Counted from the stretch's first letter, positions 6,148 to 14,597 are shown. The stretch is DNA of 14,597 nucleotides from an uncultured Clostridia bacterium (GCA_944390305.1 CALXPX010000024.1:1-14597), one strand, 5' to 3'. Program-made: numbers and translations. Notes: generated by a model from the letters alone, not told the origin.

Positions 6148-7872
6148 ATGAACAATAAATTATATGATGGTCAAAAGTTAAACGATTTTCGTGAATTAGT
6201 TAATTTATATAAAACAAAATATAAAGACTTAATTGCCTTTGAATACAAAGAAACTCCAGATTCTACAGAACATATAAAAATAACATATGATAAATTTGCC
6301 AAAGATATAGAAGCTTTAGCATGTAGTATTTTAAAATGCAACTGCAAAAGAGTTGCTTTAATTTCAGATAATAGATATGAATGGTGCGTAAGCTACTTAG
6401 CAATAACAACTGCTGGACTTGTAGTTGTTCCATTAGATAAATCTCTACCAGAAAATGAATTACTTGATCTATTAAAAAGAAGTGAAGCTGATAGTATTAT
6501 CTTTGATAAGAAATATTTGAATGCCGTAAATAAATCTGATTGTAGCATAAAAATCTGTATGGATTTTGAATGCGATAAAGAATCTATTTTATCTTATTCT
6601 AAACTATTAAAAGCGGGTGAAAATTTAGATCATACAACATATAATAATATTTCTATTAATAATAAAGATATGAGTATAATATTATTTACTTCTGGAACAA
6701 CAAGTATTGCAAAAGCAGTTATGCTTTCTCAATACGCTATTTGCATGGATTTATATGCACTTAGTCAAATGATTGAAATAACTACAGAAGATAAATTCTT
6801 ATCTTTCTTACCTCTTCACCATACTTTTGAAAGTACTACAACTTTTCTTTTTGGAACTTCTTGCGGTATAACTATAGCAATTTGCGATGGTTTAAAATAT
6901 ATTCAAAAAAATTTAGTTGAATACCAAGTAACTGGATTTGTATGTGTTCCTTTAATGCTTGAAATAATGTATAAAAAGATATTAAAAGCAATAAAAGAAC
7001 AAAATAAAACTACAATTGTAAATATTATGAGAGTATTATTTAGACACGCAAACATTGAAACTAAAAGAAAAATATTTAAATCTATAATAGACGGTTTAGG
7101 TGGAAAATTAAGAAAAATTGTAGCCGGTGGTGCACCAATGGATAAGGAAACTATAAAAGGATATAATGACTTTGGGTTTGATGTGCATCAAGGTTATGGT
7201 CTTACAGAAACATCTCCAGTACTTGCAGGAGAAAATAGTTTTAATAAAAAAACTGGCTCAGTAGGTTTCCCACTTCCTACTATTGAAATAAAGATAGATA
7301 ATCCGGATTCTAATGGAATTGGTGAAATAATAGCTAAAACTCCAGCAATTATGCTTGGATATTACAAAAATGAAGAAGCAACTAAAGAAGCATTAAAGAA
7401 CGGATATTTTCATACAGGTGATTTAGGATATATCGATGATGATGGATTTATATTTATTACTGGTAGAAAAAAAGATATGATAGTATTAAAAAATGGTAAG
7501 AAAATATTTCCTGAAGAATTAGAAATATTAATAAATAAACTTCCTTATATAACAGAAAGTATGGTATTCAGCTTACTAGATGATTCTAAATTAGATAGAA
7601 ACACAGATATTACTCTTTGTGCTAAAATTATATATGATGAAGAAGAATTAAAAAAGGCTTTTCCTAATATAAAAGATGCCGAATATTGTGACAAAATTTG
7701 GAATGATATAAAAACAAAAATAAATAAACAAATGCCAGCTTACAAATATATAAGAAGAATTATAATTTCTACAGAGCCTCTTATAAAAACAACAACACAA
7801 AAAATAAAAAGAAATGAAGAAATAAAGAAAATACAAAATACTTCTAATAATTCTAAAGATTGTAAAAAATGA
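6148..7872 (+). CDS. AMP-forming long-chain acyl-CoA synthetase family protein
   Basis: 574 residues from the ATG at 6148. A GTG three codons earlier (6139) overlaps the AAGGTG ribosome site and is less likely. ANL-superfamily enzymes activate an acid as acyl-AMP and transfer it to CoA. Motifs in order: the phosphate loop LFTSGTTSIAKAVMLS (about 179-194, with Ala in place of the usual Pro before Lys), LPLHHTFE, AGGAPM, GYGLTETSP (349-357), GYFHTGDLGYIDDDGF (about 419-434), TGRKKDMI (hinge Arg440 region) and the catalytic lysine in TTTQKIKR (Lys about 552, where the usual Gly before Lys is Gln). GYGLTETSP and the cap resemble long-chain fatty acyl-CoA ligases (FadD-like). No signal peptide; cytosolic or membrane-peripheral. 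No beta-oxidation gene is adjacent, so the acid may serve lipid synthesis (inference). Single-gene unit with a terminator. Confidence 0.87.
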   Translation: MNNKLYDGQKLNDFRELVNLYKTKYKDLIAFEYKETPDSTEHIKITYDKFAKDIEALACSILKCNCKRVALISDNRYEWCVSYLAITTAGLVVVPLDKSLPENELLDLLKRSEADSIIFDKKYLNAVNKSDCSIKICMDFECDKESILSYSKLLKAGENLDHTTYNNISINNKDMSIILFTSGTTSIAKAVMLSQYAICMDLYALSQMIEITTEDKFLSFLPLHHTFESTTTFLFGTSCGITIAICDGLKYIQKNLVEYQVTGFVCVPLMLEIMYKKILKAIKEQNKTTIVNIMRVLFRHANIETKRKIFKSIIDGLGGKLRKIVAGGAPMDKETIKGYNDFGFDVHQGYGLTETSPVLAGENSFNKKTGSVGFPLPTIEIKIDNPDSNGIGEIIAKTPAIMLGYYKNEEATKEALKNGYFHTGDLGYIDDDGFIFITGRKKDMIVLKNGKKIFPEELEILINKLPYITESMVFSLLDDSKLDRNTDITLCAKIIYDEEELKKAFPNIKDAEYCDKIWNDIKTKINKQMPAYKYIRRIIISTEPLIKTTTQKIKRNEEIKKIQNTSNNSKDCKK

Positions 7873-7903
7873 AATCATGCCTACAAGGTCATGATTTTTT
7901 ATT
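7872..7903. terminator. Bidirectional terminator between convergent units
   Basis: AAATCATG (7872-7879) pairs with CATGATTT (7890-7897). The inner part CCT/AGG extends the stem across a one-base bulge. On the plus strand it runs into TTTTTTATTTTAG. On the minus strand it is followed by CATTTTTTACA. Both directions therefore have a hairpin plus U-run, for the acyl-CoA ligase gene and for the sua5-pth-rng operon whose last stop is at 7971. Confidence 0.85.
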
Positions 7904-7970
7904 TTAGTGTAGTTCATAAAAATTTATATAATATTAAAATAATATTTTAAATTCCAATTATTAACTTAAT

Positions 7971-9137
7971 TTATCTACCCAATATATGTTTTCTTGTAAT
8001 TTCTAATAATCCTAGCTTAGTAAATTCCATTACTTGTACTTTTGATCTATCTTTCTTAAAACACTCTATCATATAATTTCTTACTTTTTCTCTATCTTCT
8101 TCATTATCCATATCTATATAATCTATTATAATAATTCCACCAATATCTCTAAGTCTTACTTGTTTTGCTATTTCTTCTGTAGCTTCTAAATTTACTTTTA
8201 AAACTGTCTTTTCTAAATCTCTTTTTCCTGTAAACTTAGCTGAGTTTACATCAATTGCAGTTAGAGCTTCTGTGCAATCTATTGTTATAAAACCTCCACA
8301 ATTAAGCCATATTTTTCTGTTAGGGTTCATATATTTTTTAGCTTCAAATTTTTCTAATGGATTATCTATAATTTCTATTTTATCTTTTAGATCTATATAA
8401 TTATCTTTTAATTCTTTTTCATTAGTATATATTTTTTCTAAATTATTCTCTGCTAAATCTGTAATAATTTTTCCAGTTATTCCAGAATTATTAAAAATTT
8501 GAATAGGTGCCATTTTTTTATTTTTCATAGAATCTGAATTTTTTAGTATAGAATTCCACATACTTATTAAAAAATTTATTTCTTTTTTTATTTCTTCTTC
8601 TTTTCTATCTTTTGCAACAGTTCTTATAATTGCTCCATATTCTTTAGGTAAACTATTTTTTACTATATTTTTTAATCGTTTTTCTTCTTCTTTATCTTCT
8701 ATTTTTTGAGATATAGTAATAAATTTTGAACATGGCAATAATATAATAAATCTACCATATAACTTAATATCTGTTGTAACTCTTGGTCCTTTTTGTTTGT
8801 TGCAATCTCTCTTTACTTGAACTAATATTTCATCTCCTGATTTAATAATTTTAGAAATGTTCATTTTAGATGTATCTTCAAACACATTTCCGGTTACATT
8901 GCTAGCTTTAGGTATTAAATCTTTTATATGCACTAAAGCATTTTTACTTTCACCTATGTCTATAAATGCAGATTGCATTCCAGGCATTATATTTTTTACT
9001 TTTCCTAAATATATATTTCCTTCTAATCTTTCTTCATTTAAAGCCTCATTATATATTTCTACAACTTTTCCATCTTGTACTACAACAATATTTGTCATAT
9101 TACTAGTTTTATCTTTATTTATTAATATATTATACAT
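7971..9137 (-). CDS. Ribonuclease E/G family protein, short form lacking the zinc-link
   Basis: 388 residues, about 100 shorter than E. coli RNase G. Members are endoribonucleases that mature rRNA and turn over mRNA. The S1 RNA-binding part spans about 36-115 (GNIYLGKVKNIMPGMQSAFIDIG and LVHIKDL). KQKGPRVTTDI (114-124) and the 5'-sensor/RNase-H-like region follow. The catalytic, metal-binding aspartates are Asp296 in TAIDVNSAKF and Asp339 in GGIIIIDYIDMDNEEDR. The protein ends at LGLLEITRKHILGR, exactly where relatives continue into the CPxCxG zinc-link and dimer domain. The DNA after the stop shows no trace of that motif. It starts at an ATG with AGAGG 5 nt upstream, 21 nt after pth. Last gene of sua5-pth-rng. 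A monomer or different oligomer state is possible (inference). Confidence 0.9.
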   Translation of the reverse strand: MYNILINKDKTSNMTNIVVVQDGKVVEIYNEALNEERLEGNIYLGKVKNIMPGMQSAFIDIGESKNALVHIKDLIPKASNVTGNVFEDTSKMNISKIIKSGDEILVQVKRDCNKQKGPRVTTDIKLYGRFIILLPCSKFITISQKIEDKEEEKRLKNIVKNSLPKEYGAIIRTVAKDRKEEEIKKEINFLISMWNSILKNSDSMKNKKMAPIQIFNNSGITGKIITDLAENNLEKIYTNEKELKDNYIDLKDKIEIIDNPLEKFEAKKYMNPNRKIWLNCGGFITIDCTEALTAIDVNSAKFTGKRDLEKTVLKVNLEATEEIAKQVRLRDIGGIIIIDYIDMDNEEDREKVRNYMIECFKKDRSKVQVMEFTKLGLLEITRKHILGR

Positions 9138-9158
9138 TTTTTCCTCTTCATAATTTTT

Positions 9159-9716
9159 TTAATTAAACTTATTCATTGCAATGTCTATTCCATTTTTTAA
9201 TATTTCCGGAACAGATAAAGCTGCTTTTTCTATAGAAGGTACTAATCTATCATAAAGTTTATCATCTAATTTTCCTATAACATAAGAGACAAGTAATTCT
9301 TTAAATTCTGGTTTTCCTGTTCCTATCCTTATATGAATAAAATCTCCTTTTCCTAAAAATTCAATTACAGATTTCATTCCATTATGTGTTCCTGCTCCAC
9401 CTTTTTTTCTTAGTTTAACCGTTCCTACATCTAAATCAATATCATCATAAATTACTATAATATTTTCTAATGAGATTTTATAATAATCTTTTGCTTTAAT
9501 TACAGACTTTCCACTTTCATTCATATATGTCTGTGGCTTTAGCAAAATTACTTTTTCATTTTCTATTTCTCCTATTACATAAAGCCCATCAAAACCTTTT
9601 TTATTAACTGGTATATCATATTTTTTAGATAATAAATTAATAACATCAAATCCCATATTATGTCTTGTTTGGCTATATTCTGGCTCTGGATTTCCAAGAC
9701 CTACAATTAAATACAT
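9159..9716 (-). CDS. pth: Peptidyl-tRNA hydrolase
   Basis: 185 residues, the family length. Pth frees tRNA from peptidyl-tRNA dropped by stalled or prematurely ending ribosomes. The ATG at 9716 has AAGGAG (9726-9731) 9 nt upstream and gives the standard start MYLIVGLGNPEPEY. An in-frame TTG at 9737 would swallow the ribosome site and add seven unusual residues, so it is rejected. Active-site positions are intact: Asn9, catalytic His19 in TRHNMGFDV, Asn66 in KPQTYMNESG, Asp91-Asp92 in IYDDIDLDVG, and Asn112 in GGAGTHNGMKS. It sits 17 nt after the sua5 stop, with its ribosome site just beyond that stop, so the two are co-transcribed. In many Bacillota pth precedes mfd; here an RNase E/G gene follows. 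Confidence 0.96.
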   Translation of the reverse strand: MYLIVGLGNPEPEYSQTRHNMGFDVINLLSKKYDIPVNKKGFDGLYVIGEIENEKVILLKPQTYMNESGKSVIKAKDYYKISLENIIVIYDDIDLDVGTVKLRKKGGAGTHNGMKSVIEFLGKGDFIHIRIGTGKPEFKELLVSYVIGKLDDKLYDRLVPSIEKAALSVPEILKNGIDIAMNKFN

Positions 9717-9733
9717 ATACTTTTTCTCCTTAA

Positions 9734-10762
9734 TCAATCAATAATTTTATTTTCACATGCCCTTACTAATCTATTCATTATGCTTAAACCCAGTCCTTCT
9801 TTATCTACACCTTCTATAAGAGCTAGACTTACTTTTTCTCTATCTACTTTTCTTAATGCAGAGAAAATATTTCTGGCTACTTCTTCCATATTATATTTAC
9901 TTCCAACATCTATGTACTTTTTTGTTTTTATTAAATTTCTGTCTTCCTTAAATCCAATAACACATGCATTTTTATATTCTAACAATATTTCATTTATTTT
10001 TTCTATTTGTCTGTCTGATTTTGCTACTAATATACATTTTGTTTTTGGTGCATAATGCCTATATTTCATGCCTGGACTTTCAACATTTTCATCTTTTTCT
10101 AATTTTTTAAATAAATTAGCACTTAACTTTACATTTTTACATACTTTTTTTATATCCTCTTGTGTTATATAACCTGGTCTTAATATTGTTGGAATACCAT
10201 CTATTACTTTTACAACAGTTGATTCTATTCCTATTTTACATTCTCCACCGTCTATAATGCAATCTACTTTATCTTTTAGCTCTTCAAAAATATCTCTTAT
10301 AGAAGTTCCACTAGGTCTTCCAGAAATATTTGCACTTGGAGCTGCAAGAGGTATCTGAGATTTTTTTATTATTTCATGAATTATACTGTTATCTGGCATT
10401 CTAATACCTATTGTAGTATTTTTAGCTGAGGCAGTATCACATATTATATCATTTTTTTCTAAAATCAAAGTAAAAGGTCCTGGCATAAAAGCTTTTATTA
10501 ATTTTTCTTCTATATCTGATATATTTTTCACTAATTTTTTAATCATTTCTTTATCTGATACATGTACAATTAATGGATTATCTTGAGCTCTACCTTTTGC
10601 TTGAAATATTTTTTTACATGCTCTATCTGATAATGCATTACCAGCAATACCATAAACTGTCTCTGTTGGAACTAATACTAAACCATCAGATTTAATAATA
10701 TCTATTACTTTTTTTAATTCTTCATCTTTTATTTTTTCTTTCCAATCAAACATATACTTCAT
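9734..10762 (-). CDS. L-threonylcarbamoyladenylate synthase, long Sua5 form
   Basis: 342 residues. It makes threonylcarbamoyl-AMP from threonine, bicarbonate and ATP, the first step of t6A at tRNA position 37 (gene names sua5, ywlC and tsaC are all used). The YrdC/TsaC domain covers about 10-200: VPTETVYGIAGNA (31-43), KGRAQDNPLIVHV (56-68), MPGPFTLILEK and LAAPSANISGRPSGT (139-153). The linker SPGMKYRHYAPK (229-240) and a C-terminal Rossmann-like domain mark the Sua5 rather than the short TsaC form. The start ATG at 10762 is preceded by a weak purine-rich site (AGAAAGAAGAG); an ATG three codons later is possible. First gene of the operon with pth and the RNase E/G gene, all concerned with tRNA or RNA. 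A promoter lies at 10787-10815. Confidence 0.94.
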   Translation of the reverse strand: MKYMFDWKEKIKDEELKKVIDIIKSDGLVLVPTETVYGIAGNALSDRACKKIFQAKGRAQDNPLIVHVSDKEMIKKLVKNISDIEEKLIKAFMPGPFTLILEKNDIICDTASAKNTTIGIRMPDNSIIHEIIKKSQIPLAAPSANISGRPSGTSIRDIFEELKDKVDCIIDGGECKIGIESTVVKVIDGIPTILRPGYITQEDIKKVCKNVKLSANLFKKLEKDENVESPGMKYRHYAPKTKCILVAKSDRQIEKINEILLEYKNACVIGFKEDRNLIKTKKYIDVGSKYNMEEVARNIFSALRKVDREKVSLALIEGVDKEGLGLSIMNRLVRACENKIID

Positions 10763-10786
10763 TTTTTCTCTTCTTTCTAGTAATAT

Positions 10787-10815
10787 ATATTACCACATAT
10801 TCTTAAGTTTTACAA
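10787..10815 (-). promoter_or_regulatory. Promoter of the sua5-pth-rng operon
   Basis: Minus strand: TTGTAA (10815-10810), 17-nt spacer, TAATAT (10792-10787), with TG one base before the -10 (extended -10). It lies between the deacetylase terminator and sua5, so this operon is transcribed separately from addB. Confidence 0.65.
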
Positions 10816-10845
10816 GTTTAAAGATATATACTTACTAAAAAGAGA

Positions 10846-10880
10846 TAAAAATATAGAAGCTATTTTAGCTTCCATATTTT
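10846..10880 (-). terminator. Terminator of the addB-deacetylase unit
   Basis: On the minus strand ATATGGAAGCTA pairs with TAGCTTCTATAT (12 pairs, one G-T) around an AAA loop, followed by TTTTTATC. The left arm contains the last codons and the stop codon of the deacetylase gene. Confidence 0.82.
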
Positions 10881-11674
10881 ATACTTCTATATTCTATTTT
10901 TAATAATATTTTCCATACTGGATCATTTAAAGGATACATTCTATGTAGTCCTGACAAATTCAAATTCTTACTTTGATTTATTTTATTATCTGTTAAGTTT
11001 TGTATAATTCCGTTTTTCCTTAAAAATTCTTGTTCTTCTTTATTAAACTTTCCACATGGATATGTAAATATTTTTTCTACGCTATGACCTAGTTCTTTTT
11101 CAATCTGAGCTAAAGATGCATTTACATCTTTAAGTAAATCTTCTTTTGAATATGTATCATAATTATCATGTTTTAAACTATGTGAATATATTTTTACAAC
11201 TCCGCTTTTATCCATTTCTCTAGCATTATCCCAAGTATAATATCCATCTAGACCTACAAAATCATTAATTAAGAAACTAGTTATAGGGATATTATTCTCT
11301 TTTGCAAATGGATAAGCATATTTATATACACCATCAAAACCATCATCAAAACCAATTAGAAAACTCTTCTTATATATTTTTTCTTCTCCATTTTTATATG
11401 CAATTAAGTCTTCATAACTTATTGGTTTATATCCTAAGTTCATAAGTCCTGTTATTTGTTTTTCAAATATTTCTTTTGTTGTTTGCATATAATCAAATTC
11501 TACTTCTGACTTATTTTCTACTATATCATGATAAACTAAAATTGGGATTTTTAAATTTTTTTCATTGATACTATATTTATTATTAGCAGTAAATCTATCA
11601 TATCCAATAACTCCAGTTATCAATGATAAAATTATAATTAATGTAATTAATATTACTTTTGTTATCTTATTCAT
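10865..11674 (-). CDS. Membrane-anchored polysaccharide deacetylase
   Basis: 269 residues of the NodB-homology (carbohydrate esterase 4) family, which removes acetyl groups from N-acetylated sugars of peptidoglycan or exopolysaccharide. An N-terminal helix (about 4-24) is a signal anchor or uncleaved signal peptide, so the enzyme acts outside. Motifs: PILVYHDI (44-51), FDDGFD with Asp110 and Asp111 (109-114), the metal-binding HSLKH (His165, His169) and YPCGKFN (205-211). The VYHDI start and order resemble PgaB/IcaB-type proteins, but no pga or ica genes are near. The ATG overlaps the addB end by 8 nt (ATGAATAA), with AAGGA 9 nt upstream inside addB, so translation is likely coupled. A repair gene and a cell-wall gene in one transcript is an unusual pair. 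Substrate unknown. Confidence 0.9.
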   Translation of the reverse strand: MNKITKVILITLIIILSLITGVIGYDRFTANNKYSINEKNLKIPILVYHDIVENKSEVEFDYMQTTKEIFEKQITGLMNLGYKPISYEDLIAYKNGEEKIYKKSFLIGFDDGFDGVYKYAYPFAKENNIPITSFLINDFVGLDGYYTWDNAREMDKSGVVKIYSHSLKHDNYDTYSKEDLLKDVNASLAQIEKELGHSVEKIFTYPCGKFNKEEQEFLRKNGIIQNLTDNKINQSKNLNLSGLHRMYPLNDPVWKILLKIEYRSIKYGS

Positions 11675-14597
11675 TACTTTTCATCCTTTTGCATATTTCA
11701 TCTAGTATTTCTTGCCTATTTTTATTTCCAACATAATAATATGAATTTCCTGACATTCTTGGATTAAATTGGCATATTGATTTATATTCACAATAACTGC
11801 AAGGTGTCTTTTTTTCATTTACTATATAATATGGTTTTAAATTTATTTTTCCATCTAATATTTCTTTAGAAATCTGTTTTATAATGTCTATTGTATATTT
11901 TTGCAAGTTTTCAAATTCTTCTTTTGTTACAGTTTTTGAATTTTTATAATTGATTTGACTACTTTCATTTAAACTAACTGGTATAATATCTGATTTTCCA
12001 CTTTCTAAAGTGTTATCCATCATTTTTATTACATTTATATCTGCTAGAACTAATCCATTCATTTTATAGTTTTTTCTTATGACTTCTTCTATTTCTTCTT
12101 TTGTCATATTTTTCTTTGTTCCTAAGACTTTAGGTTCTAATAACGTAAAGTATAAAGCACCAGAAGGTATTAAGTCTTCTTTTTGTTTAATTGCATCTAC
12201 ATAAGTAAGAAGCTGAAGTTGAAGTCCTGCAATAACTTTATTTAATTCTATATCTTTAGTAGATGATTTATAATCTATTATTCTCATATATTTTCCATTT
12301 GGTGCTTTTGCTATATCTATCCTGTCTACTTTTCCTGTGATTGAAACCTTTCTGCCATCATCTAAAGTCATTTCTATAGGAGGATAATTATTGTTTCCAA
12401 ATTCAAGTTCACTTTGAAGTACATCAAAACTACTTAATTTTAAACTTTGAACTATATATTTCATTGATAGATATATTACTTTTTTTAATCTTTTTACTAA
12501 TGTTCTATATTTAGCAGTTGCAGTAAAAATATAATTTTTCTTTAAAGAAAGCTCCTCTTCTATAATTTCATCTATTACTTTTTTCATTTCTTCTTCTGTT
12601 ATATTTTTTACATCTTTTACTCTCTTAAAGAAACTATCTATTACCTCATGCATAAATGATCCTGTATCTACTGGTTTAATATCCATCTTTTCTTTATCTG
12701 ATAATTTAAGTCCATATTTTAAATAATATGCAAATGAGCAGCTTCTATACTTTTCTAATCTTGATACTGTTGTATTTAATGTTGTACCATATAACTTCTT
12801 TACATTTTCTTTATTTATTTTTTCTGGAACATTAGTATAATCTAAACCATTTAAAGCATTATCTAATTTAGTAGACCAATCTTTATTTTCTTTATACCAT
12901 TTATATAACTCATACCAATTGTTATCTTTTTTTTCATTCATATTAGCTAATAAATTGGCAAATGTTACTTCTCTGTTATATATTTCATTATTGTTTGGCT
13001 CATATACCTTTTCTTTAAGATTTGGATATATTCTTTTTAATTTTGAAATCATAGTAGATTTTCTTAAAGGTTTATCGTCTATGTCTGATGCAGGATAAGA
13101 TATATATACCTTTTCTTCTGCGGTTGAAAAAGCTTTATAGATATTAAAATTTTCTTCGTACATTTTCTCTAAAGTTCCTTTAGCAAGCTCTAATCCATTT
13201 TCTTTTAAATCTTCCCTATCTTTGTCATTAAAGAATCCTTCGCTTGATTGAACACTAGGAAAAACTCCATCATTTACACCAATTATAAATATAGCTCTTA
13301 TTTTATGTGTTTTAGACCTATTTACATCTCCAACAGTAACTTTATCCGCAGTTTGAGGTATTTGTCCAATTTCTTTATGTGTAATTCCTGTTTTTAGAAG
13401 TTTTATATATGTATCAAATGACATTTTAATATCTTTAAATAAATCAGCTATTTCATCTAAAGCTTCTATAACAACATTAAAACTTTCAGTCTTAATACTC
13501 TCTTCATCTGATATATTTTTTATTAAAAAATTATATAGTTCTTTACTTATCTTATCCGCTGTTTTAGTTCCTTCTAGGTTTTTCTTTAATTCAAGTAATG
13601 GATTAGTTATTTCTTTTTGAATATCTATAAAGGATATGTCATCATCAAAATCCCATGGTGAATCATACCATTTCTTTCCTTTTATATTCCATTTTAAGCA
13701 ATAGTTTTCTAATTCATAAATTCTATCAATTTTTACTATTCCAGTTTTCAAATAATTGAAAACTGATTCATAAGACCAATTTTTTGCAAATATATCTAAA
13801 ATAGACAATACATATTTTATAAATACATCTTGCGTAATATCTTTTTTCTCATCAATAAAAACTGGTATATTATATTCACTAAAAATTGCTTTGCATAAAC
13901 TAGTATATTCTTCTAAATTTTTAGTTATTACTCCAATATCTCTGTATCTGTATCCTTTATCTCTTACTAATTTAAAAATTTCTTTTGCTACATATTCGAT
14001 TTCCTCAAATTCATTTTTTGCTATTATAAGACTAATGTTTTCCACATTTTTATCATAAATTGTGTACGGAATAGCAAAAATGTTTTTTTCTAAGTGTTTA
14101 AGTTCCTCATTTTTAAATCTATAATTTTTATCTAGATATATTTCATTATCTATTTCTCCTATTTGTTTTAATGTTTGAATAGTCTGTTTATTATCATAAA
14201 ATATATCTACTTCTGGACTTTTAATCACTTTTAAATCATCTGTGCAAACTGTAATAAACATTTCTTTAGCAATTTTTATTAAACTAGATAATACATTATA
14301 TTCCTGTTTAGTAAATCCCGCAAATTCATCAATATAAAAGATAGCATTATCAAATAAATGACTTTTTTCAATATTATCTGCAAGTAAAGTTAATAAATCA
14401 TTTTCATCTATATAATTATTTTGTATTTTTTCTTCAAATTTAGAATATATAATAATCATATCTTTAAGTTTTAGTTTTAAATATGTATCATCAGTTTTTT
14501 CTAATTGTTTTTCAAGCATTTCTATTGTTATATTATGTTTTTTAAATTCTGTAATTTGTTTTAATATCATATCTATGTTTTCCATATTTTTACTAAG
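11667..14597 (-). CDS. addB: AddB, subunit of the AddAB helicase-nuclease (5' partial)
   Basis: The frame is open to the window edge with no stop (976 codons seen), so the Met at 14585 is internal. The N-terminus with the Walker A loop, roughly 150-200 residues judged from family length, lies outside. AddB works with AddA in resecting double-strand breaks and Chi recognition. Numbering from the Met at 14585: inactive helicase-like region with FYIDEFAGF (83-91), then FIIGVNDGVFP (433-443). The RecB-type nuclease domain has His646, DRID (754-757) and IDYKSS (Asp771, Lys773). The 4Fe-4S staple is Cys616 with C929-x2-C932-x5-C938, the spacing known from the family. A single deacetylase gene follows, not addA, which usually adjoins addB. 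Length and motifs otherwise look intact. Confidence 0.93.
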   Translation of the reverse strand, partial: LSKNMENIDMILKQITEFKKHNITIEMLEKQLEKTDDTYLKLKLKDMIIIYSKFEEKIQNNYIDENDLLTLLADNIEKSHLFDNAIFYIDEFAGFTKQEYNVLSSLIKIAKEMFITVCTDDLKVIKSPEVDIFYDNKQTIQTLKQIGEIDNEIYLDKNYRFKNEELKHLEKNIFAIPYTIYDKNVENISLIIAKNEFEEIEYVAKEIFKLVRDKGYRYRDIGVITKNLEEYTSLCKAIFSEYNIPVFIDEKKDITQDVFIKYVLSILDIFAKNWSYESVFNYLKTGIVKIDRIYELENYCLKWNIKGKKWYDSPWDFDDDISFIDIQKEITNPLLELKKNLEGTKTADKISKELYNFLIKNISDEESIKTESFNVVIEALDEIADLFKDIKMSFDTYIKLLKTGITHKEIGQIPQTADKVTVGDVNRSKTHKIRAIFIIGVNDGVFPSVQSSEGFFNDKDREDLKENGLELAKGTLEKMYEENFNIYKAFSTAEEKVYISYPASDIDDKPLRKSTMISKLKRIYPNLKEKVYEPNNNEIYNREVTFANLLANMNEKKDNNWYELYKWYKENKDWSTKLDNALNGLDYTNVPEKINKENVKKLYGTTLNTTVSRLEKYRSCSFAYYLKYGLKLSDKEKMDIKPVDTGSFMHEVIDSFFKRVKDVKNITEEEMKKVIDEIIEEELSLKKNYIFTATAKYRTLVKRLKKVIYLSMKYIVQSLKLSSFDVLQSELEFGNNNYPPIEMTLDDGRKVSITGKVDRIDIAKAPNGKYMRIIDYKSSTKDIELNKVIAGLQLQLLTYVDAIKQKEDLIPSGALYFTLLEPKVLGTKKNMTKEEIEEVIRKNYKMNGLVLADINVIKMMDNTLESGKSDIIPVSLNESSQINYKNSKTVTKEEFENLQKYTIDIIKQISKEILDGKINLKPYYIVNEKKTPCSYCEYKSICQFNPRMSGNSYYYVGNKNRQEILDEICKRMKSNE

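Noticed and set aside
7648..7917. 89-codon minus-strand open frame over the end of the acyl-CoA ligase gene
   Set aside because: It is antisense to the catalytic C-terminus and the shared terminator, with a Phe/Tyr/Ile-rich artefact composition.
7928..7948. AT-only inverted repeat AATATTA/TAATATT after the RNase gene as its own terminator
   Set aside because: A seven-pair all-AT stem is expected by chance here, and the stronger bidirectional hairpin at 7872-7903 explains termination.
8857..9153. 98-codon plus-strand open frame over the RNase E/G gene, and similar ones at 9780-10055, 3332-3520, 3559-3744 and 4759-4959
   Set aside because: They lie antisense to clearly real genes, have hydrophobic low-complexity translations typical of AT-rich antisense, and lack ribosome sites.
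10781..10792. TAATATATATTA palindrome as an operator
   Set aside because: It is short and purely A/T, and it overlaps a -10 box whose sequence is itself TA-rich, so chance is the simpler reading.
1..14597. CRISPR array, tRNA, rRNA, transposase or phage genes
   Set aside because: I looked for spaced direct repeats, cloverleaf-type GTTCGA elements and integrase/transposase motifs on both strands and saw none that I could support.

Overview
The window is a very AT-rich stretch of bacterial chromosome. Gene families, Shine-Dalgarno sites (AGGAGG, GGAGG, AAGGAG) and TGA used as a stop (rimO, sua5, the acyl-CoA ligase) point to a low-GC Bacillota, most likely an anaerobic, probably host-associated Clostridia. 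FeoB at the left edge fits an anaerobic ferrous-iron lifestyle. The species cannot be named from the sequence alone.

Layout, left to right. (1) 1-441 (+): the C-terminal end of feoB, closed by a 17-bp perfect-stem terminator. (2) 482-1224: no intact gene. The minus strand holds two decayed genes, a MazG-like NTP pyrophosphohydrolase broken by several frameshifts and a small membrane-anchored protein. (3) 1316-1660 (+): a self-contained cassette at about 41% GC, clearly above its surroundings. It has its own promoter inside a dyad, a 77-residue two-helix membrane protein of unknown function, an internal 20-bp palindrome and a hairpin terminator. (4) 1658-5989 (-): a tightly packed operon capA-like, rimO, GT4 glycosyltransferase, plsC-like, with overlaps of 4 and 14 nt. 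(5) 6002-6138: a divergent promoter region. (6) 6148-7872 (+): a long-chain acyl-CoA ligase, convergent with the next operon; the two share a bidirectional terminator. (7) 7971-10762 (-): sua5/tsaC, pth, and a short RNase E/G lacking its zinc-link tail; all three act on tRNA or RNA. (8) 10865-14597 (-): addB (5' end outside the window) overlapping a membrane-anchored polysaccharide deacetylase, with a terminator at its end.

How they fit together: the acyltransferase and GT4 glycosyltransferase look like a membrane (glyco)lipid module, and the acyl-CoA ligase may feed acyl chains to lipid metabolism. The capA-like and deacetylase genes act at the cell surface. RimO, Sua5, Pth and RNase E/G serve translation and RNA maturation. 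AddB is the nuclease partner of AddA in double-strand break repair, but addA does not follow it here.

I found no CRISPR array, tRNA, rRNA, transposase or convincing riboswitch. Most of the window is ordinary core genome. The accessory-looking part is 480-1660: gene decay on one strand and a compositionally foreign small membrane-protein cassette on the other.
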